From positions 62,001 to 126,000 of the forward strand of contig CABFPG010000010.1 of the NCBI GenBank assembly GCA_902141825.1: 64,000 nt of DNA. Direction: 5' to 3'. This DNA comes from Thalassocella blandensis (GTDB taxonomy: Bacteria; Pseudomonadota; Gammaproteobacteria; Pseudomonadales; Cellvibrionaceae). Positions 36,155 through 44,175 of the stretch are shown one piece after another (position 1 is the stretch's first letter; every line of letters starts with the position of its first letter). The notes below the pieces were generated by a model that saw only the letters and a program-made list of their open reading frames with translations, was not told the origin of the DNA and ran no database searches. The position numbers and the translations under genes are program-made.

Positions 36155-36229
36155 TGTTGGATATTGTCAATGTCAGTGGCTTATGCCGTAAGAAAAAAAT
36201 CGATGCACAGGTAAAAAGTAACAGTGCAT

Positions 36230-36274
36230 GAAAAAGCACGATATGAAAAACCACGATATAAAAAACCACGATAT
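36230..36274. repeat. 15-bp tandem repeat, three copies
   Basis: Three near-identical 15-base units of the type GAAAAACCACGATAT (36230-36244, 36245-36259, 36260-36274). They lie between the lipoprotein gene and the terminator of the opposite strand gene and are not in a recognised gene. Confidence 0.8.
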
Positions 36275-36284
36275 AAAAAGTTAG

Positions 36285-36314
36285 GCATAAAAAAGGAGCC
36301 CATTTGAGCCCCTT
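36285..36314 (-). terminator. Rho-independent terminator for the oligoendopeptidase gene
   Basis: Read on the minus strand: AAGGGGCTC-AAAT-GGGCTCCTT followed by TTTTTAT. The nine-pair stem includes two G-U wobbles. Confidence 0.7.
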
Positions 36315-36335
36315 AAAACATCGGGAAATGTGATA

Positions 36336-38228
36336 TTAAAGCAGCGCTTCAATTCGATCCATTAACGAGGTCATGCGACGAAACACGGGTTGGTATGATT
36401 CTGCTTTAGTCATGTCCAGTCCGGCTTCTTTCAGTAAAATATCGTGCGGGTGTGCAGAACCACCAGCGCTCAACACGCGAATAAAGGCATCACGTACTTT
36501 CTCATCTCCCGCTAAAAACTGTTCGGCAAACCAGGCTGCACCGGAAATTGAAGTAGCATATTGGAATACATAAAAATCATAATAAAAATGGGGAATGTAA
36601 GCCCATTCAACGGTATAGGCATCGTCAATAGTCATAACACCTTCTTCTTGGCCGTGATAACGTTTTAACAGGTCGCCATACATCTTATTCAGTTTTGGAC
36701 CCGTAAGCGGCTCACCTTTTTCTGCCGCCTGGTGAATGGCTAATTCGAATTCTGCAAACATAGTTTGTCTGAATAGTGTTCCTCGAATACTTTCCAGTGC
36801 CTGGCCAAGGTAAAAGAGTTTTTCCTCTTTGGTTTTTGCGTGGGCAATCATATATTCTTCAAGAAGAATCTCATTAATCGTAGAGGCCATTTCAGCAATA
36901 AACGTAGAGTAGTCTGCAGTTTCCCAAGGCTGATTAGCGTTGGATAGCAAGCTATGGACAGCGTGACCCCACTCGTGGGCAAAGGTGGAAAGCGACTGAT
37001 AATCATCATTGTGATTGAGTAATACATAGGGGTGAACGTCGTAAGCACTGCCGTTCATATACGCACCAGAAGTTTTGCCATCTTGTGGGTGGCTGTGCAT
37101 CCAGTTTTGGCTTAATCCATGTTCCAGTAGATCCAGATAGGTTTTGCCAAATGGTTTGAGCGCTTCAAAAGTGATTTCCTTGCTGCGCGATAAAGAAAAT
37201 TTGCCGGTATTTGCTTCTACCAGTGGTGGATAGATATCGTAATAACGTAAGTCATCAACACCTAGTAGCTTGCCTCGAATTTTCAAATAACGATGGAATA
37301 CTGGGAGAGAATTATTTACCTGTGTCACTAACTGCGTGTAAATATCAGCGGGCAAACCGTCATTGAACAAGTTTTGTTGAAGCACGCTGTCATATCCGCG
37401 TGCACGCGCAACAAAAATATTGGATTGCACTTCTGCTGCCAGCGTTGCTCCCATACCATCTGCGTACTGTTCCCAGGTTCCCCAAAATGTATCGAACACC
37501 TGCTTACGTTTTTCACGGTCTGCGTCGCCGCGCAAGCGACTGTAACCGGCTTGGTTTAACTTCGCTTTAGTGCCGTCTTTGAAAGTAACACTGGGCCAGG
37601 GGATATCGGCATTGGCATAATTTTCGTAAATCTGTCCTGCGGAGGACAATACCAATGAGCCCTTGGCCATAATCTCTTCGGTTTTTTCATCGAAGGTATA
37701 GGGGGCCTGCCGCAATGTGTCTTCCAGGTAAAAACGGAATTTATCCAGTTCAGGCGTTTTACGCAGAAATTTTTGTACTTTCTTTTCGCCGATGGAAAGG
37801 ATTTCCGGGTTTACCCAGGAGATAGCCTGGACAAATTGCGAATACATTTGACGCGCCTTACCAAAACGTTCCTGAGTATCAGCCTTGCGTTGGTCTTCAT
37901 CCCGCGACAAGCTGGCATACACATAAATTCTGGAAGCTTGTTTGTATGTATTGGAAATCTCACTTAAGCCCTGTTGCATGTGCTTTGCGTTTTTCCCAAG
38001 GCTGCCTTTTAGTTTCGGCAGCTCGGCGATTCGGGCATTGATTTCCAGTATATCTTTTTCCCAGGCTTCTGCTGTCGGGTATAGCTCAGTAAGGTCCCAC
38101 ACATATTTTTCCACCGCTATTTCGGCAGAAGGTTTGGTTGTGCTGGAGTTCTGTGCATACGTTACGGCGCTGATGCTGGCGCATAAAATTAAGATGAGAG
38201 AGGTGCATCTTTTTAAGATAGTGTCCAT
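36336..38228 (-). CDS. pepF: Oligoendopeptidase F (M3 family), exported
   Basis: A 630-residue M3B metallopeptidase. The zinc site HEWGHAVHSLL is followed by EMASTINEILLEE, giving the third ligand; GYSRLRGDADREKR and the typical PepF order are present. The start at ATG 38228 has AGGGTAAC 4-11 bases upstream and gives a Sec signal peptide (LKRCTSLILILCASISAVTYA), so it is probably periplasmic, whereas most PepF proteins are cytosolic. The longer reading frame from 38339 was rejected because its first 37 residues look untranslated. Role: breakdown of imported or secreted-protein-derived peptides. Confidence 0.88.
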   Translation of the reverse strand: MDTILKRCTSLILILCASISAVTYAQNSSTTKPSAEIAVEKYVWDLTELYPTAEAWEKDILEINARIAELPKLKGSLGKNAKHMQQGLSEISNTYKQASRIYVYASLSRDEDQRKADTQERFGKARQMYSQFVQAISWVNPEILSIGEKKVQKFLRKTPELDKFRFYLEDTLRQAPYTFDEKTEEIMAKGSLVLSSAGQIYENYANADIPWPSVTFKDGTKAKLNQAGYSRLRGDADREKRKQVFDTFWGTWEQYADGMGATLAAEVQSNIFVARARGYDSVLQQNLFNDGLPADIYTQLVTQVNNSLPVFHRYLKIRGKLLGVDDLRYYDIYPPLVEANTGKFSLSRSKEITFEALKPFGKTYLDLLEHGLSQNWMHSHPQDGKTSGAYMNGSAYDVHPYVLLNHNDDYQSLSTFAHEWGHAVHSLLSNANQPWETADYSTFIAEMASTINEILLEEYMIAHAKTKEEKLFYLGQALESIRGTLFRQTMFAEFELAIHQAAEKGEPLTGPKLNKMYGDLLKRYHGQEEGVMTIDDAYTVEWAYIPHFYYDFYVFQYATSISGAAWFAEQFLAGDEKVRDAFIRVLSAGGSAHPHDILLKEAGLDMTKAESYQPVFRRMTSLMDRIEALL

Positions 38229-38709
38229 TGTTACCCTGTTCTGGTGAGTTAAGAAAACAATTAAAAGAGGTGGCTGATTAAAACCAAAAGCTTCGGTTAT
38301 TGCAAATGAGTGAGGGCTGACTCCTGCTGAAGGGAGCAAGTTATGCCTCCTGCAACACTGCCTGAATGGTACAACGAACGGCGAGCGTAAATCCTCTCCC
38401 GCGAGATGGGGTTTTGCTGCCAGTTGAGTGAATGGTGCGATAAAAGGAAACCGCTGTCGCTGCGCTCAGCATGCTTGGTTTTAAATGTGGATATTTTCAG
38501 GTCATGGGCATCAAATTTTGGCGCCTAAAACACTGACTCTCCTGCAGAGGATTCAGTTGACACTCAGGAAAGATCCGCGACGTTTTTCATAGTAAGTTCA
38601 GTTTAATTACGTAGCTTTACGATACACTCACATACTAGCAAAGTAGCCCACGCTAACATGATGGCTCGACGTTGGATTAACGAAAACAACAATTAACAGG
38701 AAAGACATA
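38229..38709. other. Intergenic region between pepF and the P450 gene
   Basis: About 480 bp between divergently transcribed genes. No open frame with a ribosome site was seen; promoters for both should be here but none stands out. Confidence 0.5.
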
Positions 38710-40089
38710 ATGAAAAATGCAATAGCACTGGATTTTTCTGGTACAGGGATCGATTATCTTCACGCTTTATCGATCGTCGGAGAAGACGAAAAATACCCCC
38801 TCATTCAACAGTGGATGAAAAACGAGCCGCTGCCTTTTTTTAAGCAACTCCGTGAACAAAGCCCTATTCTGGTCACTGAAGAATGTGTGTTGGTGGCCCG
38901 TTTTGACGATGTTCGCGATATGTTGCAAATGCCCAAAATCTTCACCGTGGATTTATATAAACCAAAAATGGGGGTGACCAGCGAAGACTCCGGCTATTTG
39001 ATGGCGCACGATGATGATGCGCTGCACTATCGTGAAAAATCCCTGATGCAGGGAATTTTAAATCGGGAAGATCTTCCGCGAATCCGTAAGCTGGTCAGTG
39101 AAACTTCCGCACGAATTCTGAATGACGCCGATGGCGAGATAGACATTGTGGCGAAATATACCCGTGAAGTACCCGCTGTGTTGGTACAGGAATATTTTGG
39201 TTTGGATCGCGTGTCAACAAAAGAACTTATTGACTGGTCGTTCTGGAATCAATACGACGCTTTCCATAATCAGCCGTTTGATCTCAATAGCCAGGAAAAA
39301 AATCAATACATCATTGATGAACATGCTCGCGTCACTAAAGAGCTGCAAGCCTATGTTGCCAAAACGGCTGCGCGTAAATTGGCCTTAGTGAAAATAGAGC
39401 AGGCACATGGCATGGTGAATAAGCTTATTGATGGGGTGCAGTTTGTCTACCGCTATCTCACAGGGAAACAAACAAAGGAAACTTCTAGTGACGATATTTT
39501 TTCCCGTATGCTCAGAACGGGATTTGCCGACGAAGTGGATTTTAATTTAATTCGGGTAGGGGTAAATGCTGGCGGACTGCTTATTGGTGCTATTGAAACA
39601 ACCTCCCAGGCAGTGGCTCAGGTCATCCATATGTTGCTGACCGAGCCTGCGTTGCTGGAACAAGCACGAAAGGCTGCCAATGAACGTGATACAAAACCAT
39701 TTGACGACATCGTATGGGAAGCTCTGCGTTTTGTCCCAATCAGCCCTTATATTTTTCGCCAGGCCAGCCAGGATTATACGCTGGCAAAGGGCACAGACCG
39801 AGAGACATTGATCAAAGCCGGTACCAATGTGTTGGCACTGACGCAATCGGCCATGTTTGACCATTATGCGTATGATCGGCCGGATGAGTTTAATTCTGAT
39901 CGCAACTGGTACCACCATTTTAATTATGGCTTTGGCAGTCATGAATGTTTAGGAAAGTATATTGGAATGGAAATGATTCCTGAGATGGTGAGGCAGGTGA
40001 TTCGCTTGCCTGACATCAGCGCCGCGTCGGACATCGATTACAAAAACGGGCCATTTCCCGAGGCCTTAAGTTTGCGGTGGGCCAATTAA
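38710..40089 (+). CDS. Cytochrome P450
   Basis: A 459-residue bacterial cytochrome P450. Visible hallmarks: I-helix AGGLLIGAIETTSQAV with the acid-Thr pair, K-helix ExxR in EALRFVP, and the haem-binding loop FNYGFGSHECLGKYIGM with the axial Cys. It is longer than typical soluble bacterial P450s because of an insertion in the middle (about 215-265, KLALVKIEQAHGMVNKLIDG). No ferredoxin, ferredoxin reductase or biosynthetic gene adjoins it, so redox partners and substrate are unknown. Good ribosome site AACAGGAAAG; a strong terminator follows, so it is monocistronic. Confidence 0.9.
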   Translation: MKNAIALDFSGTGIDYLHALSIVGEDEKYPLIQQWMKNEPLPFFKQLREQSPILVTEECVLVARFDDVRDMLQMPKIFTVDLYKPKMGVTSEDSGYLMAHDDDALHYREKSLMQGILNREDLPRIRKLVSETSARILNDADGEIDIVAKYTREVPAVLVQEYFGLDRVSTKELIDWSFWNQYDAFHNQPFDLNSQEKNQYIIDEHARVTKELQAYVAKTAARKLALVKIEQAHGMVNKLIDGVQFVYRYLTGKQTKETSSDDIFSRMLRTGFADEVDFNLIRVGVNAGGLLIGAIETTSQAVAQVIHMLLTEPALLEQARKAANERDTKPFDDIVWEALRFVPISPYIFRQASQDYTLAKGTDRETLIKAGTNVLALTQSAMFDHYAYDRPDEFNSDRNWYHHFNYGFGSHECLGKYIGMEMIPEMVRQVIRLPDISAASDIDYKNGPFPEALSLRWAN

Positions 40090-40130
40090 GTCTGGTTCAT
40101 GTGAGCATTCACATCATCGCAACAAAACCA

Positions 40131-40163
40131 ACGGAAGATGCACTTACGCATCTTCCGTTTTTT
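40131..40163 (+). terminator. Rho-independent terminator after the P450 gene
   Basis: A perfect 11-bp stem ACGGAAGATGC / GCATCTTCCGT around ACTTAC, followed by TTTTT. Confidence 0.92.
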
Positions 40164-40227
40164 GTTTTGTTAACGTCAACGGTCGTACTGCTTGCGATAC
40201 AGAAATTCTACTAATGAGTATCGCAGA

Positions 40228-40575
40228 TTACATGAAACTGCTGCTGGCCGTTGGAGGCTGGTGTTGCTGGGGCTCGGGTGGTCGAGGATTCCGTGGCTTG
40301 GAAGCACGTCGGCGCTTTTTGCCGTCAGACTTGATCACTGCATCCGGACCTTCATCGGGGTTGGCTGTCAGCGGCTCCAGTAGTGAAACGGCATCGAGGG
40401 CAATCAACAGTCTCACCAGGGTCGCCACAGACGTATTGTGGCCGGTTTCAGCTTGCACGATAGTACGGCGGGAAACCCCGGCCTTATCGGCAAGTGCATG
40501 TTGACTTAAGTTCAAACGAAGTCGCTCTGCCTGAAGGCGTTGGCTAATCGCTTTAATGATTTCAGCTTCTGTCAT
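40228..40575 (-). CDS. Small XRE-family transcriptional regulator
   Basis: A 115-residue regulator: residues about 10-65 form an XRE HTH (LRLNLSQHALADKAGVSRRT, VQAETGHNTSVATLVRLLIAL), and the remaining tail is basic and Pro-rich (GKKRRRASKPRNPRPPEP), probably disordered and DNA-contacting. GAGGTC lies 12 bases before the ATG. It is oriented toward the P450 gene and could regulate it or a target elsewhere; no toxin partner is adjacent. Confidence 0.75.
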   Translation of the reverse strand: MTEAEIIKAISQRLQAERLRLNLSQHALADKAGVSRRTIVQAETGHNTSVATLVRLLIALDAVSLLEPLTANPDEGPDAVIKSDGKKRRRASKPRNPRPPEPQQHQPPTASSSFM

Positions 40576-40864
40576 GTTATTAAGACCTCATAAACGGCAA
40601 CGTCAAATAGTGTTGCTTCTCGCTGGACTAATTCTGCTGGTTAACAATTCTATAGACAGCGAGTTAGCCAATAAGTCGCGATAAAATTTACAAAACATTA
40701 TTTGTCGTTTTTCTCGCCTTTTTACGCACCAGGTAAACCATTTTCCCGGTGCTCTGTTAGTCGCTCTGACACGGAATACCCAAGAGCGGAGTAGCCTGTG
40801 GTTTGAGCAAAAATTAATGGACTAAATATAGCCCAATAAGTGTACAGTATAAAGGGTGACCATT

Positions 40865-40928
40865 TGCCCAAAAGGGAATATCAAACAATCGTTTTAGATA
40901 AGACTAATATATAGACGATTTTTGGGCA
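40865..40928. repeat. Nested inverted repeat upstream of the XRE gene
   Basis: In the gene-free region 40576-41017, TGCCCAAAA (40865-40873) pairs with TTTTGGGCA (40920-40928) and AATCGT (40887-40892) with ACGATT (40915-40920). Possible operator or RNA structure between the lipoprotein gene end and the regulator start; nothing else is seen in this region. Confidence 0.45.
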
Positions 40929-41017
40929 TTCAACTCAACCTATAGCGTAAAAACTACGCCACAGGCCGCGAAAAACGTGAGTATTACTACTTAAGTGTTC
41001 TTAAGAGTATTTTCTTC

Positions 41018-42295
41018 TTACTTTAATAACCAAGCCTGATATTCATCCCAAAGAGCAGATAAGTTCTCACCAGTGGTATTGTTGATAGCGCTTTCCCAGC
41101 TCCAGTTTCCCGGTGTACTGGGGTTGGCTTGTTGGTTGAAGTCGTGCAGAAATGTGGGGTAGCCTTTTTCATCTTGAATCCAGGCGAGGAAAAACCCGGT
41201 AGTTTTGTAGCTGGACGTCCAACTGCCGCCTGGGCCACGAAAACCCAGGTCAATAAACCCTGCTTTGAATCTCACCGCGTCAGCTAAACCTTCAACGGCT
41301 GAAGACTCTGCGCCATCCGCATGCTGGTATGCATGTGTAATTTCATGCAGCAGAACCCCTTTGACTTCATCTGCAACATTGCCACCATTTTCATTGACTC
41401 GTTCCAGGTGGTAGGCATTGATGTTGACGATAATGTAAGGCGGCGCTCCCGCTTTCCAGGCAACGCCACCGGGGTCATCTTCCCAGCGTTCAATATGAAA
41501 TTCCAGCGTAGAGAAGGATGGTACCTCTTCGGGCTGGAGGTAAAGAATCTGATTGACGGTTTTTGCAATGTCATAAATATAATTTGTGATGTCAGGGACG
41601 AGACTGGTAAACAACTCACCGCCAGGTGAGGCGTCGTTCCGATAATCAATAAAGGGCGAAGATACTGCACTCCACTCACCATCACTGCCACCACCACTGC
41701 TGCTGGAAGTGCTTGAGCTAGAACTGGAGCTAGAGGAAGAGCTGCTTTCGGCAACCTTCATGGAAGAGAGCATGTCATTAAAATTATGCACCACTAAACA
41801 AGGGGTGTCGCTGGTTAAGGTAACAGGTGTGCCGCTGAAGTTATCGTACTGATACAGTTTTACTTCATAGCCCGGGTTGATTCGCAGGGAGGAGGTGTCA
41901 TCATCTGGCACATTCTTGTTTTGTAAATCCTGTGTCGTATATTCGCCCTCGGAAAAGTCTGCAGACCAGCCAGTATAGTCACAGTGTTGGAATAGCTGCA
42001 CCACTTCGCTACCACCAGAAGAACTCGCACTGGTAGATGAGCTGCTTGACGAAGAGCTTGATGATGAACTTGTAGAAGAACTTGTAGAAGAAGTTGTAGA
42101 AGAAGTTGTAGAAGAAGTTGTAGAGGAGCTGCTTGAAGATGACGAGCTCGATGAAGTGTTGCCATTGCCTTCTCCGCCATCTGATCCTCTCGAACCGCCA
42201 CAGGCACTAAGAGAAATGCTCAGCACTATGGAAAAAGTAAACGAAGTAACATAACGAAAATGCCTTTGGCCAAGGCGAATGCATGTGGTCAACAT
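41018..42295 (-). CDS. Polyserine lipoprotein: crystallin-like domain plus HExxH peptidase
   Basis: A 425-residue lipoprotein (lipobox Cys in SLSACGG). Order: lipid anchor, a 40-residue Ser/Thr linker, a beta/gamma-crystallin-like domain (about 95-185: VQLFQHCDYTGWSADFSEGE and DDTSSLRINPGYEVKLYQY), a second polyserine linker, and a peptidase-like domain with HEITHAYQH and downstream EGLADAVRFKAG that looks like basic-secretory-protein (BSP) family metalloproteins. Polyserine linkers are typical of secreted enzymes of Cellvibrio and Saccharophagus. Start at ATG 42295 has AGAGGGA upstream. A cell-surface metallopeptidase acting on plant or microbial material is inferred. Confidence 0.75.
   Translation of the reverse strand: MLTTCIRLGQRHFRYVTSFTFSIVLSISLSACGGSRGSDGGEGNGNTSSSSSSSSSSSTTSSTTSSTTSSTSSSTSSSSSSSSSSSSTSASSSGGSEVVQLFQHCDYTGWSADFSEGEYTTQDLQNKNVPDDDTSSLRINPGYEVKLYQYDNFSGTPVTLTSDTPCLVVHNFNDMLSSMKVAESSSSSSSSSSSSTSSSSGGGSDGEWSAVSSPFIDYRNDASPGGELFTSLVPDITNYIYDIAKTVNQILYLQPEEVPSFSTLEFHIERWEDDPGGVAWKAGAPPYIIVNINAYHLERVNENGGNVADEVKGVLLHEITHAYQHADGAESSAVEGLADAVRFKAGFIDLGFRGPGGSWTSSYKTTGFFLAWIQDEKGYPTFLHDFNQQANPSTPGNWSWESAINNTTGENLSALWDEYQAWLLK
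42066..42125. repeat. 12-bp tandem repeat in the Ser/Thr linker
   Basis: Five copies of a 12-base unit (GAACTTGTAGAA or GAAGTTGTAGAA) encode Ser-Thr-Thr-Ser-type blocks of the first linker. In-frame repeat units allow the linker to change length without breaking the gene. Confidence 0.85.
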
Positions 42296-42469
42296 GGAAG
42301 TCCCTCTAACGACAAACGGATACAGTGAACCGAAATGGTGAGCGTATAAGTGTTGTGGTTATTGTAATTGTTGTTTCCTGGTCAGTATAAGGAAGGGGGC
42401 AGGCGATGTAATTGATTAAAGTCGCAGAAAATACATTCAGCGGCAGGAGGCAGCCAGGCTCAGCTTTGA

Positions 42470-42503
42470 CCCATTACCGCTCTGTGAACAGGGCGGTAAT
42501 GGG
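42470..42503. repeat. 15-bp stem-loop downstream of the ParA-type gene
   Basis: CCCATTACCGCTCTG (42470-42484) pairs fully, with one wobble, with CAGGGCGGTAATGGG (42489-42503) around a TGAA loop. No T-run on either strand. A second small hairpin CAGTAACG-TTG-CGTTACTG (42533-42551) overlaps the stop of the ParA-type gene. Confidence 0.65.
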
Positions 42504-42545
42504 GAATATTGGAGCGGTACCAGTAACAGTAACAGTAACGTTGCG

Positions 42546-43340
42546 TTACTGGTGTGCGTTTTGTGACAGAGGAAAATCGTTTACGTCTGTCAGATTTGGT
42601 TGGCGCTGTTGCTGTTGTTGCTGCTGTTGCTCTGTGGTCAGGGCATCTTGGTTTCCTTCCAGCGTTTTCCGAATCTGGGTATAACTGAAATTCAGCCAGG
42701 TTTTAATTCTGTGGCGGTCGACCGTTTTCATCAGCTCTTTGTTATTGGCCGCAGCCCAAAAGCTGAAGTTTTTAAAATCAATTTTTTGAGCGAGTCCTTC
42801 TTGCAGCTTTGCCAGACGAATAAACCGGGCATTTTGCAAGCGCGCCTGGGTACAGGTGGACGACTCTTCGAAATTGACAAAGGTATTGCCTCTGCCGTAA
42901 TTTTGGACCACCACTAATTGATACGCTTCTTGCGGTAGGGTATTAAGCAGGTTTTGTAAAACCAGCATAGAGTCAGCACCGTCATCCATTACATGCCAAA
43001 AATACACCTGATAATTCATTTCCTGCATGATGCTGAATAGATCACAGTTCTGCATCCAGTTTTGCAGTTTTGCAGTGGTTTGCGCTGCGAGGTCGACGAC
43101 AATATTGGCCTCGGGGTTTTCCTCTGCAGCATCTATTAACTGGTCCAGGCTGCTATCGTCGTCCACATTCAGTGCGGTGGCAAACTCGCCGTAAAAGCGT
43201 GTAAATGTGCTGTGTGAACTATCGGAATCGAAACCGATGAATGACGTTTGCGAATCAATAAAATATTGTGCCAGCAAACGTGAAAAAAATGACTTACCGA
43301 CCCCACCTTTTTCTCCACCTACAAAGTGTAATTTACCCAT
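42546..43340 (-). CDS. Orphan ParA/MinD-family ATPase with polyglutamine tail
   Basis: A 264-residue P-loop ATPase with the deviant Walker A GGEKGGVGKSFFSRLL and a hydrophobic IVVDLAAQTT block. ParA-type proteins position plasmids, chromosomes or protein arrays. No ParB or parS-like partner is adjacent, so it is an orphan; similar ATPases act in protein or pilus positioning. Near the C-terminus lies a run of nine Gln (EQQQQQQ...) followed by RQPNLTDVNDF, which is unusual. AAGGTAAC precedes the ATG. The partner and cargo are unknown. Confidence 0.72.
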   Translation of the reverse strand: MGKLHFVGGEKGGVGKSFFSRLLAQYFIDSQTSFIGFDSDSSHSTFTRFYGEFATALNVDDDSSLDQLIDAAEENPEANIVVDLAAQTTAKLQNWMQNCDLFSIMQEMNYQVYFWHVMDDGADSMLVLQNLLNTLPQEAYQLVVVQNYGRGNTFVNFEESSTCTQARLQNARFIRLAKLQEGLAQKIDFKNFSFWAAANNKELMKTVDRHRIKTWLNFSYTQIRKTLEGNQDALTTEQQQQQQQQRQPNLTDVNDFPLSQNAHQ

Positions 43341-44175
43341 AGTGTTACCTTTTTTTGATTGTGATGGTTATCAGATTACCTCGCGCTATTGTATACGGGA
43401 CAAATATTAAAATCCGAAGAATTCGCTATTGATGTGCAAATTCCCTGGCACCTTCTTCTCAGCTCAAACGGATGTAAATCTTATCCTCGAATAAATGGAA
43501 AAGAAGAAATGGGAAAATACTGATCAGCACTGTTCAACTACACGGATAATCCCCCAAGTTTTTAGAATAATTGTTAATATCAAAAAAAGAATTGTCGGCG
43601 ATCATATCGAATTGTCACAAAAAGTATGGACGCAAACGGGTAAATTCGAGTGAGAACATTTCACCGAAAATGGAATATGGCTATGGAATCCAAAAGCGCC
43701 AGCGTAATTGTTTTAAGCCCAATATTTAAGCGAGAGTCAATTCTATCTTATTGAATTTAAAAGGAATTGTTAAAATTCATCAGGTGAATTTTACATCCCG
43801 CGTTGCTTGCTCAGAGCATTCAGAGACGGAGAAAACTACGGTTTAGGTGCGTTGACAACTTGAGTCTGCCATCGGGGATTTTATCGATTAAAACGATATA
43901 ACTCTTTGTATTTATACATTTTTTTATTATGTGATTCACGTCTGTACAAATTTGGCGCGAATATCTTATCTTTGCATCGCGCTGTCAGCAAAGTTTCAAT
44001 CAGGTGATTCCCCGCTTGTTATAGATCGCCTGAAATGAAGACGTGTGATTCGCGCACGCTCTACTACAACAAAATCGCAGCGAGCAATCGAGATATTAAA
44101 AACGGAAAGTGCTCCCTCTCAAAGTGCTGCGATAGATAACGATATACATGTGAAAATAAGAATGAGGACGAAGTC
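43341..44175. other. Intergenic region before the metallopeptidase gene
   Basis: About 835 bp, with no supported gene. It presumably holds the promoters of the divergent ParA-type gene and the metallopeptidase gene. A small inverted repeat ATCGATTAAAACGAT lies near 43880; nothing more diagnostic was seen. Confidence 0.5.
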
